Shown piece by piece: positions 55,502 to 64,000 of a DNA stretch of 64,000 bases; positions within the stretch are counted from its first letter, which is position 1, and the number at the start of each line of letters is the position of its first letter. The notes under the pieces were generated by a model, which made no database searches, had not been told where the DNA came from, and was given only the letters and a program-made list of their open reading frames with translations. Source of the DNA: Leishmania donovani (lineage: Eukaryota > Euglenozoa > Kinetoplastea > Trypanosomatida > Trypanosomatidae); the NCBI RefSeq assembly GCF_000227135.1, contig NC_018258.1, positions 714,318 to 778,317 on the forward strand. The letters are read 5' to 3'. A program made the position numbers and the translations under genes.

Positions 55502-57109
55502 TAGCTCGCGATTGCTTGGCACGCGCCCTGTGCTCTGAAACACCGCACGCCGTCAGCAGAGCACGAGCCGCTGTCCCATATGTGTGCATGTATGTATGTG
55601 TGTAATAGAAGCAGTGATGAGGCGAGAAGCGAGTGATAAGCTGTCAGAGAGAATTGTTGAGGAAGCTCTTTTCCACCCGCCTTTACTCGGCAAGGGAGCG
55701 AAATCAGGCATTCACTCGAGGTATCGGTGGGCCTCTCGCCAAACCAGACAGGGTGTCAACAAGCTGCGGGGGGCTTGAGCATGAACAAAGAAACGCACAA
55801 AACCAGAGGAACCAATCTTGTGTGTCATCGCTCATGATTCCTCGGGTCGCTACTGCAGGAGTTGAGATGGGCCCTGCCCTTTGACCGTCTTGATCTGTAT
55901 GTTGTTTCGGTCGATACACCCACAAAGAAAAGCTCAAAGAGGTTTGCCGCATCCATCGCCTTTTCCACGAGGATGTTTAGAACAAAAAAAAAAGAGAACA
56001 GGAAAAAGCAGCAAAAAGAGAAATGAGTGCCTTTCCGAGACAAAAAGTCCAAGGCACCGGGAAAGAAAAGAGGCAAAACAGAGAGAGAACAGACGAAAAG
56101 GAGGAGGGACGGGAGTCATGGACATATGCGTTCAATCCAAACTACTGAAATGATTATGTACGGCACTACAACCCTTCTTATGCCAACTATCGCAGTGATC
56201 CGGTAAGTCTCTATCAACTGGCGTCTTCCCCACACTCCCTTGCTAGTGACGAGAAAACAAACTACAATAAAAAAAAAAGAAAGCCTGATCCTCACAGAGG
56301 AATACGAACAAAAAAAAATCGAGAAGAGCTATCCTCGTATGCCCTTTCTTCTCCGCACTTTAGTTCGGAAGCGTTTGATGTGTGCTGCATGTGCGTCACT
56401 TACTCCCTAGTCTGCATAAAAGGCAATCATGAAGGAGACACAGTAATAATAGGAAAATGTTTTTTTTTCAATGTGTTCATTTTTCCATAATAAATAGGGT
56501 GGCATCCACTCCGCAAGGACTGCCACAGGCCCGATCGCGTGGCGCAAAGCAGCGCTAGAAACGCCCAAAAGCAACGCTGGCCCAGCCACCACAGCACGGC
56601 CCCTGCCCCAAGCCCCGCCCACCCACCCGCTTCCCAGCCGCTCGCAAAATGCGGGTTGCCACCTGGCGCGCCCCCGGGGTGGCCCAGGCTCCCCACCAGT
56701 GGGCAGCGAGGGGCGGCTGAGGTACGCTGGCGTCACGCTGACACCCTGCCCATCACATGGGTGGCGCAAACGTGTCCACTGTCGAAGATCTCTCCCACAC
56801 AACGCCATCCGCGGCCTCACTGCCGGCATCAGTGGGGGCATGCGTTGCTCCGACCCCCCTCTGCGTAGGTAGGTGCCTGACCTGCTACGGCCAGAAGCGG
56901 TGCAACATCGGCAGGGGATAGAGGGGCGGCTCGGCTCCCTCCCCCACACAAATGCACAGAGTTGGTGTGCACTGGACCCTGAGATGCCATGCGCTGAGGT
57001 GTCCCCTTGCCGTCAGGGTAATAGAATGAAAGTCACAGAAATCGAAAAAAATCACAGGTGGCCGATTTGATGCGTGCACGGCGGCTACGTGTCAGAGTCT
57101 CTCACGTCA
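55502..57109. other. 1.6-kb intergenic region with an old SIDER-like element
   Basis: It holds the 3' UTR of the LRR gene, including the repeat at about 56500-57022, and the 5' UTR of bL36m. The remainder (55560-56460) has short purine-rich runs and no coding-like frame. Confidence 0.6.
56500..57022 (-). mobile_element. SIDER-like degenerate retroposon, copy C (diverged)
   Basis: Several blocks match copies A and B in the same order: ACGCCATCCGCGGCCTCAC, GTAGGTAGGTGCCTGACC, CGGCCAGAAGCGGTGC, GCATCGGCAGGGGATAG-type sequence and GTGCACTGGACCCTGAGATG. Many substitutions and indels separate them. On the minus strand its distal end leads into AT-rich sequence and an A8 run near 56461-56468. It starts only about 90 nt after the LRR gene stop, in sense orientation, so it would lie inside that 3' UTR. 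Boundaries are approximate. Confidence 0.68.
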
Positions 57110-59545
57110 CTATTTCAGCAAGGTCACGTCCTTCGCCATGCGCTGCGCCGCATCATTCATCACGCGACAACCGGGAAGGTGGCGCTTGACGTAGGCAACC
57201 TCATCATACGGCACCTCGGTGAACTTGACGTTGAGCTTCAGTAACTTGCGGCAGTTGGTTAAACGCTGAATGCCGCTTTGTAGCTTTGTGTACGAGAGGT
57301 TCAGCTTGACGAGGCAGCAGGCCCTCTCGAGACCGACGAGGCCCTCCGAGGTCACTGGGCACGATTGGGCATGCAGCTCCTCAAGATGGGAGCACTGTCC
57401 AAGCTGTCCAAGCTGAGTTATGGCAGTGAACGACATCGACACCACTCTGAGGGACTGCACTTGCCCAATACCTTGAAACCCATCATCGTCGACGGCCGTG
57501 TTGGAAAGGTTCAAGATTTCCAAGCTCTGGCAAGCCGACAAGCTCCGTATTGACGACACAGGCGTCTCAGCGATGTCGAGGCGGCGAAGCTGCCGAAGTG
57601 CCCCTATTCCGTCGAGGGATCTCACTGAAGACCTGTACAAGATTAGAGCCTGTATTTTCGTGCAACTCAGGAGAGGGCTGATGTCTGTCACCGCGGTCTC
57701 GGCAAGATCAACCTCTTGCAGCGACCTGGCCTCGCACAGCCCAGCAATACCCTCCGAAGTTACCTTGGACGACCACACGTTGAGCAGCCGCAGCTCCTTG
57801 CACATACCCAAATTGTTGATATCGGAGACGTCGCAGTGCGTCAACGTCACATCTGTCAGCGCCGACGCCTTTGTCACACCGAAGAAGGCGCTCTTCTCAT
57901 TCACGTGACTGAACTTGACCTCGAGCTGCTCAAGGGACTCGCTTTTCAAAATCAGCTCCAGCGAGGCCACGTCCGTCTTCGACAGCAGAAGAATGCGCAG
58001 CTTCGGAAGTCGCTCGAGACCGGCGATCCCGGCCTGATCGACAAACGAGCCTTGTAGGTCAAGCCTCCACAGATTGTGGCAGTGCTGTAACTCCGTGACG
58101 CTGGTGACACGGGTGTGTGCCAACGACAAATCTTGCAATGTTTGAAGTCTCCCAAACCCTTCCAAGCCGGCAGAGTCCACCAAGGTGCTCTGCAGCGAGA
58201 GTGTCTTTAGGGAGTGGGATTCTGCCAGAAAGGAGACGTCACGAATGTTGTTGTTGTTCAGCATCAAGTGCTCGAGAGTCAGCAGACGTGACAGGCCAGC
58301 GATGCCCTCGCTCGTCACATGGGTCTTGGCGAGATTCAAGTAGATGAGGCTCTGGCTCTGCCCCAAGAAGTTGACGTCGCTCACGAGCGTGGAGGATAAA
58401 TCAAGTCGGGTCAGGTAGGGCAGCGTTTGAAGCCCGTCTATCCCATCTGAGTCGACCTGTGCATTTGAGAGCTGAATGATCCGTAGCCCTTTGCCAGCCG
58501 CGAGGGCCTGGACGTTGGTGATGCGCGTCCTCGAAAGGAGCAGCTCCTCCACGCATGGCAACTGAGCGAGGTGTGGTACATCCGCGTCCTTGACGTTGCA
58601 GCCGCTCAAATGCACAGAGCGTAAGAAACAGCATCGAGCGATCCCTGCGCAGTCAAAGTCACCCTTGCAGTTCGTCATGTCCAGCCTGCGCAGTTTCTGC
58701 AGGGAGGCTAGGTCGGAAAGTGGGACCCGATTCGATGGCGGTGGTAGCCGCCCGTTCCCCTGTCCCTCTGCATTGCCAATCGCCACAACAGAGTGAGGGT
58801 GCACTGTCACGTTGCCCAGAACCAGTTCCTCGATTCTAGATGCGAGAGCGAACATCTGAAGCCGCGGCAAGGCTATCCCAGCAATCTCCACCACCCGCAG
58901 GGTAGCAGCGCTGCTGTACAGAAACGACAGAAGCTCGTTCAAGGGCAGCGTGGCTGCCTTGATACTGAGCTTCTCGACCCCGCGCGCGACGGCCAGGCAC
59001 GACAACCACTCCGGCGGTGTAGGGGAGAGAGCTGAGCCGTTGATTTCCACGCACTCGATGCAGCCCAAGGAAAGCAACTCCCCTAGAGAGCAGTTCAGCC
59101 GTGGTATATCGATGGTGCTGACGGTCCCGCTCTTCATCGCCGCAGATGCATGACGGTTTCCCCAGCAGCACACCCGCAAAGGGCACTCCATGTACTGGGA
59201 AAGCTTGGGTGGCGGACGCAGCCGAACAGTTCCTGACAGAGGGGTGGCTTCAGCTACACAGGCGGTGCTCGATGCGGGTCGAGAAGCGCCGGAGCACCTC
59301 AGCAGCCACCAGCGGCACAGTCGCATACCTTGGACGTCGTTGATTTCGCATCGCAGCTGTGGTCGCCTGCCTCGCTGCAAGGAGGAAGGAGCTGCATCCT
59401 TGAACCAATTGAACGAAAGATGTAGCCCATGCGACGACCTCTCCCTTGACCTACGTGCCTGAGGCGAAGAGCTGACCCAGGCTCCGGTTTGGCCGGGAAG
59501 GTGCTCAGAAATAAGCGCCAGTGCGTCCACAGACACGCAACTCAT
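57110..59545 (-). CDS. Leucine-rich repeat protein (811 aa)
   Basis: The longer frame begins at TTG (59782) in hydrophobic UTR-like sequence. The ATG at 59545 (MSCVSVDALALISEHLPG) is the likely start. From about residue 150 to 790 the protein is an almost unbroken solenoid of 23-24-residue leucine-rich repeats. The core is LxxLxxLxLxxTxVxxxxxL, often with Thr or Asn at the turn (LDLSSTLVSD, LNLAKTHVTS, LSLQSTLVDS). Two repeat subtypes alternate, one with an 'xxGIxGL' helix and one with a polar loop. There is no signal peptide, membrane span or catalytic domain, so it is probably a cytosolic or flagellar protein-binding scaffold. The first 150 residues are Arg/Ser/Cys-rich and unlike the rest. 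An old SIDER-like element lies in its 3' UTR. Confidence 0.9.
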   Translation of the reverse strand: MSCVSVDALALISEHLPGQTGAWVSSSPQARRSRERSSHGLHLSFNWFKDAAPSSLQRGRRPQLRCEINDVQGMRLCRWWLLRCSGASRPASSTACVAEATPLSGTVRLRPPPKLSQYMECPLRVCCWGNRHASAAMKSGTVSTIDIPRLNCSLGELLSLGCIECVEINGSALSPTPPEWLSCLAVARGVEKLSIKAATLPLNELLSFLYSSAATLRVVEIAGIALPRLQMFALASRIEELVLGNVTVHPHSVVAIGNAEGQGNGRLPPPSNRVPLSDLASLQKLRRLDMTNCKGDFDCAGIARCCFLRSVHLSGCNVKDADVPHLAQLPCVEELLLSRTRITNVQALAAGKGLRIIQLSNAQVDSDGIDGLQTLPYLTRLDLSSTLVSDVNFLGQSQSLIYLNLAKTHVTSEGIAGLSRLLTLEHLMLNNNNIRDVSFLAESHSLKTLSLQSTLVDSAGLEGFGRLQTLQDLSLAHTRVTSVTELQHCHNLWRLDLQGSFVDQAGIAGLERLPKLRILLLSKTDVASLELILKSESLEQLEVKFSHVNEKSAFFGVTKASALTDVTLTHCDVSDINNLGMCKELRLLNVWSSKVTSEGIAGLCEARSLQEVDLAETAVTDISPLLSCTKIQALILYRSSVRSLDGIGALRQLRRLDIAETPVSSIRSLSACQSLEILNLSNTAVDDDGFQGIGQVQSLRVVSMSFTAITQLGQLGQCSHLEELHAQSCPVTSEGLVGLERACCLVKLNLSYTKLQSGIQRLTNCRKLLKLNVKFTEVPYDEVAYVKRHLPGCRVMNDAAQRMAKDVTLLK

Positions 59546-59815
59546 GGACAAAGCGCCAGCCTTCGATAATAAAAGCGGAAGTCCGCGGGGAGGGCAGGAA
59601 AAAGAGAGCAAGTAAGAACAGCGAGAGAGGTTGGGGTGTAGAGAGCAAATGTGGTGCCTGTCGTCAATGCAGGAAAGAAAGAATAGCACGAGACACAGTG
59701 CGAGACGAAAAAAGCGCCTCTTAGCTACCGAGTACACAGCTTCAACGCGGAAGCTGCTTTCCGCTGTGTTAACTCTCTTCAACGTCGTTAGGGAGGCTTA
59801 CAAGTTCACGCAGCT

Positions 59816-60631
59816 TCACTGCCCTGCCATCCGAAACAGATCGACGTGCTCCTGCTCACAATCGTGTACGTCACCGGCGATGACGAGCGAGTGCAACGGC
59901 GCGCCAAAGTCGACACTGAGCAAGTCCTTCATCGTCCCCGCTACCACTTGCTGCGATTCGGAGCCGACGCGCGCTAAACCCACCGCGAAAGTCGAGCCAT
60001 CAGCGGCCACAGCGCCACCCTGCTTGTAGCCCTCCACCTCCAGGATCTGCTCAACGGCCTGCCTGATCGTCATGTAGCGCGGCGGCTCGTAGATCTTGCG
60101 CCCACGCGCAAGATTCTCGTCAGAGATCTCCTTTACCTTGATGTCGAGGAGCACCAGAGTGTGGATGCCGGCAGCTCTGTTGCTCCGTAGGCGCTCGTAC
60201 CAGGAGTCTGGGCGCCACGTCTCTGTCCAGAAGCACAGAGATATCACTTGTCCAAACCGGTAGAGCTGCAGGCCACAACAACCCACAGCGTTAATGATTG
60301 AGGCATTGTGTACGACTTTGCTCTCGATCCCCTGCCGGTTGCAGCGCACAATCAGATCCGAATGCGTTGTCGCGCCGAAAACGTCGCCGACGACAAGAAG
60401 AACTACCTTCTTGACCTTCGCGTCGTCCAGGACAGCCCCACTCTCCACCATCTCTCTGTCCGCAAGAATAACTGGCTTGCCGTAGATGCCGGCCAGCTCC
60501 TCTGCATTGCTGTTGATGAGGAAAGAGGTGTAGGCTTCTAGAAAAACGACATCCGCCTCCTTGACGGCGTTCATACCCTTCACGGTGACGTCGGACGCAT
60601 CGCCAAGGCCAACCCCGACCAAGGTGAACAT
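59816..60631 (-). CDS. DPH5: Diphthine methyl ester synthase (271 aa)
   Basis: This SAM-dependent methyltransferase tetramethylates the modified histidine intermediate on elongation factor 2 during diphthamide synthesis, in the cytosol. It matches eukaryotic DPH5 throughout: GLGDASDVTVKG (8-19), EAYTSFL (32-38), ADRE (57-60), GDVFGATTHSDL (82-93), HNASIINAVGCCGLQLYRFG (108-127), FWTETWRP (134-141), LLDIKVKE (161-168) and GRKIYEPPRYMT (177-188). The usual Pro in GDPFGATT is Val here. Length is typical of the family. ATG at 60631 begins exactly at the conserved MFTLVGVGLGD start. It is closely spaced with the LRR gene (270 nt) and the NTPase gene (268 nt). Confidence is very high. Confidence 0.97.
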   Translation of the reverse strand: MFTLVGVGLGDASDVTVKGMNAVKEADVVFLEAYTSFLINSNAEELAGIYGKPVILADREMVESGAVLDDAKVKKVVLLVVGDVFGATTHSDLIVRCNRQGIESKVVHNASIINAVGCCGLQLYRFGQVISLCFWTETWRPDSWYERLRSNRAAGIHTLVLLDIKVKEISDENLARGRKIYEPPRYMTIRQAVEQILEVEGYKQGGAVAADGSTFAVGLARVGSESQQVVAGTMKDLLSVDFGAPLHSLVIAGDVHDCEQEHVDLFRMAGQ

Positions 60632-60899
60632 CTGCAGCGAATGTAATGGCAGAGCTCTGCGAGTGCAAGCCTCATTTCAATTGACGTGGGACAGTGAAAG
60701 AGTAGAATTAAAAGTAGGCTCTCAAGAGCGCAGACACACGGGTCTCGAACACCCGATAGCAGGGCAAGGTACACAAAGGCCTCTCTCGCACACAAAGTTG
60801 TTTTCATGTTCACGTGATGGCGGCGCTGGGGGTCTGCCGCTTAAGCACTCGGCGTCGTTTACTATTGCAGCCCTAAGTTCAAACATGAATCGATAGCAC

Positions 60900-61439
60900 T
60901 CACCAATACTTGCTGTCAGAGAGAAACGGAGCTAGCGCGAACACCAGTCCGTGCTCATAAGCTGCTGCGCGGCCAAGGCGGCCAGCCGTCAGCACGCCCA
61001 TTGCACCAAGGCCGGAGCGCACATCCTCTTCGCCAGTCAGGTTGTCAATCACCTCCGCTAGCTCTTTCCCTTCGTTGAGAATGGGCCTCATGATCGTTTC
61101 GCTCATCTCAAAACGCGCAGAAGATCCGATCCCGCACTTGCCCGTCTTCCGCTCCAGAACGACCATCCATCCGCACTCGAACCAACGACCAGCAATGTGC
61201 TCGATGCCACCTTCCAGCCCGACGCCGTAGTCAGCGTTGGAAATGACCTCTAGGGCTGCCTTGGCTCTGTTTAGAGCACCTCGTTGGGTCTCCTCTGCCG
61301 ACATGGGCTGATCACTGACCCCGGAGCTGACGCTGCAAAGACGCACCTCATGGGTCCCATTAGGAAAGCACCTGTTCACAACTGTGACGACGCTCTCTGC
61401 TTTGGCACGATTCGTTGTTCCGATTGCCCAGACAGTCAT
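60900..61439 (-). CDS. Inosine/xanthosine triphosphatase, YjjX/DUF84 family (179 aa)
   Basis: This house-cleaning enzyme hydrolyses non-canonical purine nucleoside triphosphates (ITP, XTP) and so protects the nucleotide pool. The sequence follows bacterial YjjX closely: IGTTNRAKAESV (6-17), SSGVSDQPMSAEETQRGALN (38-57), the acidic GVGLEGGIE (72-80), a late GAMGVLTAGRLGR and an AYEHGLVFALAPF end. The length equals the family norm, and the ATG at 61439 lies directly before the conserved first strand. It should act in the cytosol. Alternative: the distinct Maf or HAM1/ITPA families, which lack the SGV-QP-SEET pattern seen here. Confidence 0.93.
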   Translation of the reverse strand: MTVWAIGTTNRAKAESVVTVVNRCFPNGTHEVRLCSVSSGVSDQPMSAEETQRGALNRAKAALEVISNADYGVGLEGGIEHIAGRWFECGWMVVLERKTGKCGIGSSARFEMSETIMRPILNEGKELAEVIDNLTGEEDVRSGLGAMGVLTAGRLGRAAAYEHGLVFALAPFLSDSKYW

Positions 61440-61790
61440 GGCCTTGCTCTGATCAGGTGGTTCTTAGCTGCCCGTCGCTGTGTAGCGACGAAGCAAAACA
61501 GTGAGAAAAAGGGAAGTGTAAAATGATTCAAGGGACCAAAACGAGAGTGAGTAGCAGCATCTTTACTAAGCTGACCAGGGGACGCAGCATCCCTTCACGC
61601 AGGAGATTCAACTTCGACCACGTCATTGTTGACGATTCGCCTTCAGAAAGACGACGAGAGGGCTAGTTGTGCTAGCAGACGTAAACACGACCGAGCAGAG
61701 ACTCAGAAAAACAAACGAAGAGTGAACAGCGCACGTGCGTGCTTTGAAAACATCAAAAAAAAACTGCTGCGCTAAGTCGTCGATCGTAAT
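61440..61790. other. Intergenic region between NTPase and thiolase copy 1
   Basis: 351 bp. It is the original 3' flank of the thiolase array and the 5' UTR of the NTPase gene. No other feature was seen. Confidence 0.55.
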
Positions 61791-62302
61791 CTACTTACTG
61801 GCAGTGTGCTCTAGAATAGCAACGCCGCCGAGACCGCCAGCAGCGCAAATGCTCACAAGGCCATGGCGCTTGCCGGACCGTCGCAGCTCATTGGCAAGCG
61901 AGGTCACAATCCGACCACCAGTTGCAGCGAACGGGTGACCCAGTGCCGGGGACCCGCCATTCACGTTCAGCTTCGATAAGTCGATGTCTNNNNNNNNNNN
62001 NNNNNNNNNNNNNNNNNNNNNNNNNNNNNNNNNNNNNNNNNNNNNNNNNNNNNNNNNNNNNNNNNNNNNNNNNNNNNNNNNNNNNNNNNNNNNNNNNNNN
62101 NNNNNNNNNNNNNNNNNNAATCACTATCTCGCGCGCGCAGTTGTGAGCGCTTCCTTGAAGCACCACGTTGCCCCACACAATGTGGTCAATGTCTCTGGGA
62201 TCCAGCGACGTCTTGTTGAGGAGACCGGCTACGGATGCACTCGCCAGCTCCACCGTGTGTGCATGCGCAGCAGCATCTTGAAACGTGCCAAAGTGGAGTG
62301 CT
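61791..62302 (-). CDS. Thiolase (acetyl-CoA acyltransferase-like), array copy 1, interrupted by an assembly gap
   Basis: Two pieces of one thiolase gene flank the Ns at 61990-62118. The 5' piece (62119-62302) reads LASASVAGLLNKTSLDP and onward. The 3' piece (61791-61989) carries the catalytic-His motif ALGHPFAATGGR and the Cys motif SICAAGGLGG, ending LEHTASK. Aligning to copy 2, the missing middle should be about 886 nt, whereas only 129 Ns are shown, so the gap length is not real. The pieces are therefore out of frame with each other as written. The C-terminal tail (ASK) differs from copy 2 (PKK); identity between copies ends a few bases before the stop. As in copy 2, an in-frame TAA (62303-62305) lies upstream with no ATG in between. 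Confidence 0.75.
61990..62118. other. Assembly gap (129 N) inside thiolase copy 1
   Basis: Undetermined bases. Alignment of both flanks to copy 2 (61989 with 62873; 62119 with 63760) predicts about 886 nt if copy 1 is full length, so about 757 nt is absent beyond the drawn Ns. A collapsed near-identical repeat would cause this. Confidence 0.9.
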
Positions 62303-62305
62303 TAC

Positions 62306-62674
62306 ACTGGTCACTCAGACGGACCGTTGAACAAGGGCGCGGCAGAGAGAGTACATCTCTGACTGCCCATGTCGACATGATAAAATGTGTAAAAGGTCAG
62401 AAGAAAGAAAAGGGGAATGGTAAGAGGAACATAAGTCGCATTGTGTTCAGAAGCAAAAGCGGGAAGCTCCCACGAATCGAGTGCGCCTTTCAAGCTCCTG
62501 TGAATTCTCTCATTTTTCTGGCAAATAACAAGTGCTGTAGACGCTATCAACTGCGTGAAAGTAGATCTGAAATTGCATAAGCAAAAGAAAAATGTTCGAA
62601 AAAGAATGCAAGCATTTTCTTTGCTTGCACAGCTGAAATTAAAGCATGCGCGTCTTTGGCTACCTCCACGGAAA
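62306..62674. other. Spacer of the thiolase array
   Basis: 369 bp between the open frame of copy 1 and the stop of copy 2. Its right part reappears exactly at the window end (62303-62359 equals 63944-64000), so the array period of 1641 bp includes it. No gene was seen. Confidence 0.65.
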
Positions 62675-63943
62675 TCACTTCTTCGGAGTGTGCTCTAGAA
62701 TAGCAACGCCGCCGAGACCGCCAGCAGCGCAAATGCTCACAAGGCCATGGCGCTTGCCGGACCGTCGCAGCTCATTGGCAAGCGAGGTCACAATCCGACC
62801 ACCAGTTGCAGCGAACGGGTGACCCAGTGCCAGGGACCCGCCATTCACGTTCAGCTTCGATAAGTCGATGTCTTCCGTTAGAACAGGTTTGGCGCCGTTA
62901 GCGTACCGGTCAAAGAACTCCTGCGACTTCAGGCACTTGATCGTCGCGAGCACCTGAGCCGCAAAGGCTTCGTGGATCTCGTAGAGATCGATGTCCTTCG
63001 GCGTCAGGCCCGCCTTCTTCAGCGCTGGGCCCCAGCCCAGAACAGGTGCGAGAAGGAGCTGCGGATAAGGATCGATTCCGGAGAAGTACCAGCTCTTGAC
63101 ACAAACATCGGTCGGGTATCCAAGCTTCTTCGCCTTCTCCTCAGACATGACGAGCATCGCGCTACCTCCATCTGTCAAGGTGCTTGACGTGGCAGCCGTG
63201 ATGGTTCCTCCCTCCTTTCGAAAAACGGGCTTGAGGCTTGGCATTTTGGCTTTCATTTTCTCAGTGTCGCGCTGCATAACGTCGTCGCAGGTCACCTCGG
63301 TCTTCTTACCTTTCTTATCAATCGTGACAGGGACAATTTCCTCTTTGAAGTACCCCGCCTTTTCAGCCCGGGCGGCATTAGCGTGCGAAGCCACCGCCAG
63401 AGCCTCCTGGTCCTCGCGCGAGATGCTGTTGAGCTCCGCAATGAGATCCCCGTGCCACCCCATGGTCTTTCCAGTGCTCCGCTCTGTCAGCGCAATGCCG
63501 CCCGGAAACCACTTGAACGGATTGTAGCCCGCTTCCTTGAAGAAGCCCATGACGCCCTTCCTCTGGGCCATCATCAGCCCGTACGTCACGGAGCGTGGCA
63601 GTGGGACCTCTGTATTGCTCACACTGTCGCTCCCACCGGCAATAACGACATCAGCATGCCCACCCTCGATCAGCATGCATGCCTGCGAGAGCGAGCTAAG
63701 TCCACTCGCGCACGCCATGCTTGTGAGATTGCCGATGATCTTCTTCGGCATGTTCAGATCAATCACTATCTCGCGCGCGCAGTTGTGAGCGCTTCCTTGA
63801 AGCACCACGTTGCCCCACACAATGTGGTCAATGTCTCTGGGATCCAGCGACGTCTTGTTGAGGAGACCGGCTACGGATGCACTCGCCAGCTCCACCGTGT
63901 GTGCATGCGCAGCAGCATCTTGAAACGTGCCAAAGTGGAGTGC
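62675..63943 (-). CDS. Thiolase (trifunctional beta / acetyl-CoA acyltransferase-like), array copy 2, N-terminus missing
   Basis: Thiolases cleave 3-ketoacyl-CoA in fatty-acid oxidation or run the reverse condensation. Key residues are present: the nucleophilic Cys in SMACASG (codon 63710-63712), the His of ALGHPFAATGGR (62819-62821) and the second Cys of SICAAGGLGG (62729-62731). The order and the HADHB-like middle region fit the mitochondrial trifunctional beta type. The frame ends LEHTPKK. No ATG precedes the conserved region: it opens after an in-frame TAA (63944-63946) with ALHFGTFQDAAAH. The usual N-terminal strand (VxxGxxRTPFG) is thus cut at FGTF. An ACTCCA one base out of frame just upstream would restore the RTPFGTF pattern, which suggests a frameshift or degeneration. 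It may be a truncated array copy, a pseudogene or a sequence error. Confidence 0.8.
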   Translation of the reverse strand, partial: ALHFGTFQDAAAHAHTVELASASVAGLLNKTSLDPRDIDHIVWGNVVLQGSAHNCAREIVIDLNMPKKIIGNLTSMACASGLSSLSQACMLIEGGHADVVIAGGSDSVSNTEVPLPRSVTYGLMMAQRKGVMGFFKEAGYNPFKWFPGGIALTERSTGKTMGWHGDLIAELNSISREDQEALAVASHANAARAEKAGYFKEEIVPVTIDKKGKKTEVTCDDVMQRDTEKMKAKMPSLKPVFRKEGGTITAATSSTLTDGGSAMLVMSEEKAKKLGYPTDVCVKSWYFSGIDPYPQLLLAPVLGWGPALKKAGLTPKDIDLYEIHEAFAAQVLATIKCLKSQEFFDRYANGAKPVLTEDIDLSKLNVNGGSLALGHPFAATGGRIVTSLANELRRSGKRHGLVSICAAGGLGGVAILEHTPKK

Positions 63944-64000
63944 TTACACTGGTCACTCAGACGGACCGTTGAACAAGGGCGCGGCAGAGAGAGTACATCT
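63944..64000. repeat. Start of the next thiolase-array spacer
   Basis: These 57 bases repeat 62303-62359 exactly, so the 1641-bp tandem period continues to the window edge. Another array copy, possibly one with an intact N-terminus, may lie just beyond. Confidence 0.8.

Noticed and set aside
59546..59782. Hydrophobic N-terminal extension of the LRR protein (possible signal peptide)
   Set aside because: Starts at TTG and looks like translated pyrimidine tract; first ATG is 59545.

Overview
This is a stretch of nuclear DNA from a trypanosomatid, most likely a Leishmania species. Every convincing gene lies on the minus strand with no strand switch and no introns. The non-coding plus strand is heavily purine-biased, so the transcribed strand carries the pyrimidine tracts used for trans-splicing. 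Non-coding intervals are very long and rich in microsatellites. Retroposon-like repeats sit just downstream of three genes, in the manner of Leishmania SIDER elements. The encoded proteins include trypanosomatid-style mitochondrial ribosomal proteins. The species cannot be named from the sequence alone. I saw no tRNA, rRNA, CRISPR array or complete transposon.

Layout in plus coordinates (transcription runs right to left). 1-24.5 kb: three diverged members of an uncharacterised protein family. All begin Met-Gly with Ser at position 6 (N-myristoylation consensus) and share an N-terminal domain. The first (1-2160) runs off the window; the others are at 4842-9929 and 21627-24455. They are separated by 2.7 and 11.7 kb of non-coding DNA. 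Both complete members have an almost identical 583-bp SIDER-like element downstream. The copy near 18.7-20.1 kb is tangled by two 99-N gaps, each flanked by an exact duplication that looks like an assembly artefact. 31.1-38.0 kb: a 2283-residue PDK1-type kinase with a C-terminal PH-like domain and two very large insertions in the catalytic domain. 45.5-46.8 kb: a low-complexity orphan protein.

48.9-55.5 kb is compact and mostly mitochondrial: mL43, an orphan, a small single-span membrane protein with a presequence, a twin CX9C protein and bL36m. 57.1-61.4 kb holds a leucine-rich-repeat protein with a third, older SIDER-like element downstream, diphthine synthase (DPH5) and a YjjX-type NTP pyrophosphatase. 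61.8-64.0 kb is a tandem thiolase array with a 1641-bp period. One copy is interrupted by a 129-N gap. Both visible copies lack a normal N-terminus and an ATG.

Functional themes are a candidate membrane-anchored family beside a phosphoinositide-type kinase, mitochondrial translation and respiration parts, translation-factor modification (diphthamide), nucleotide-pool cleaning and fatty-acid oxidation. As is usual in trypanosomatids, neighbours share a transcription unit rather than a pathway. Start codons were checked base by base, and several long reading frames were trimmed to the first real ATG.
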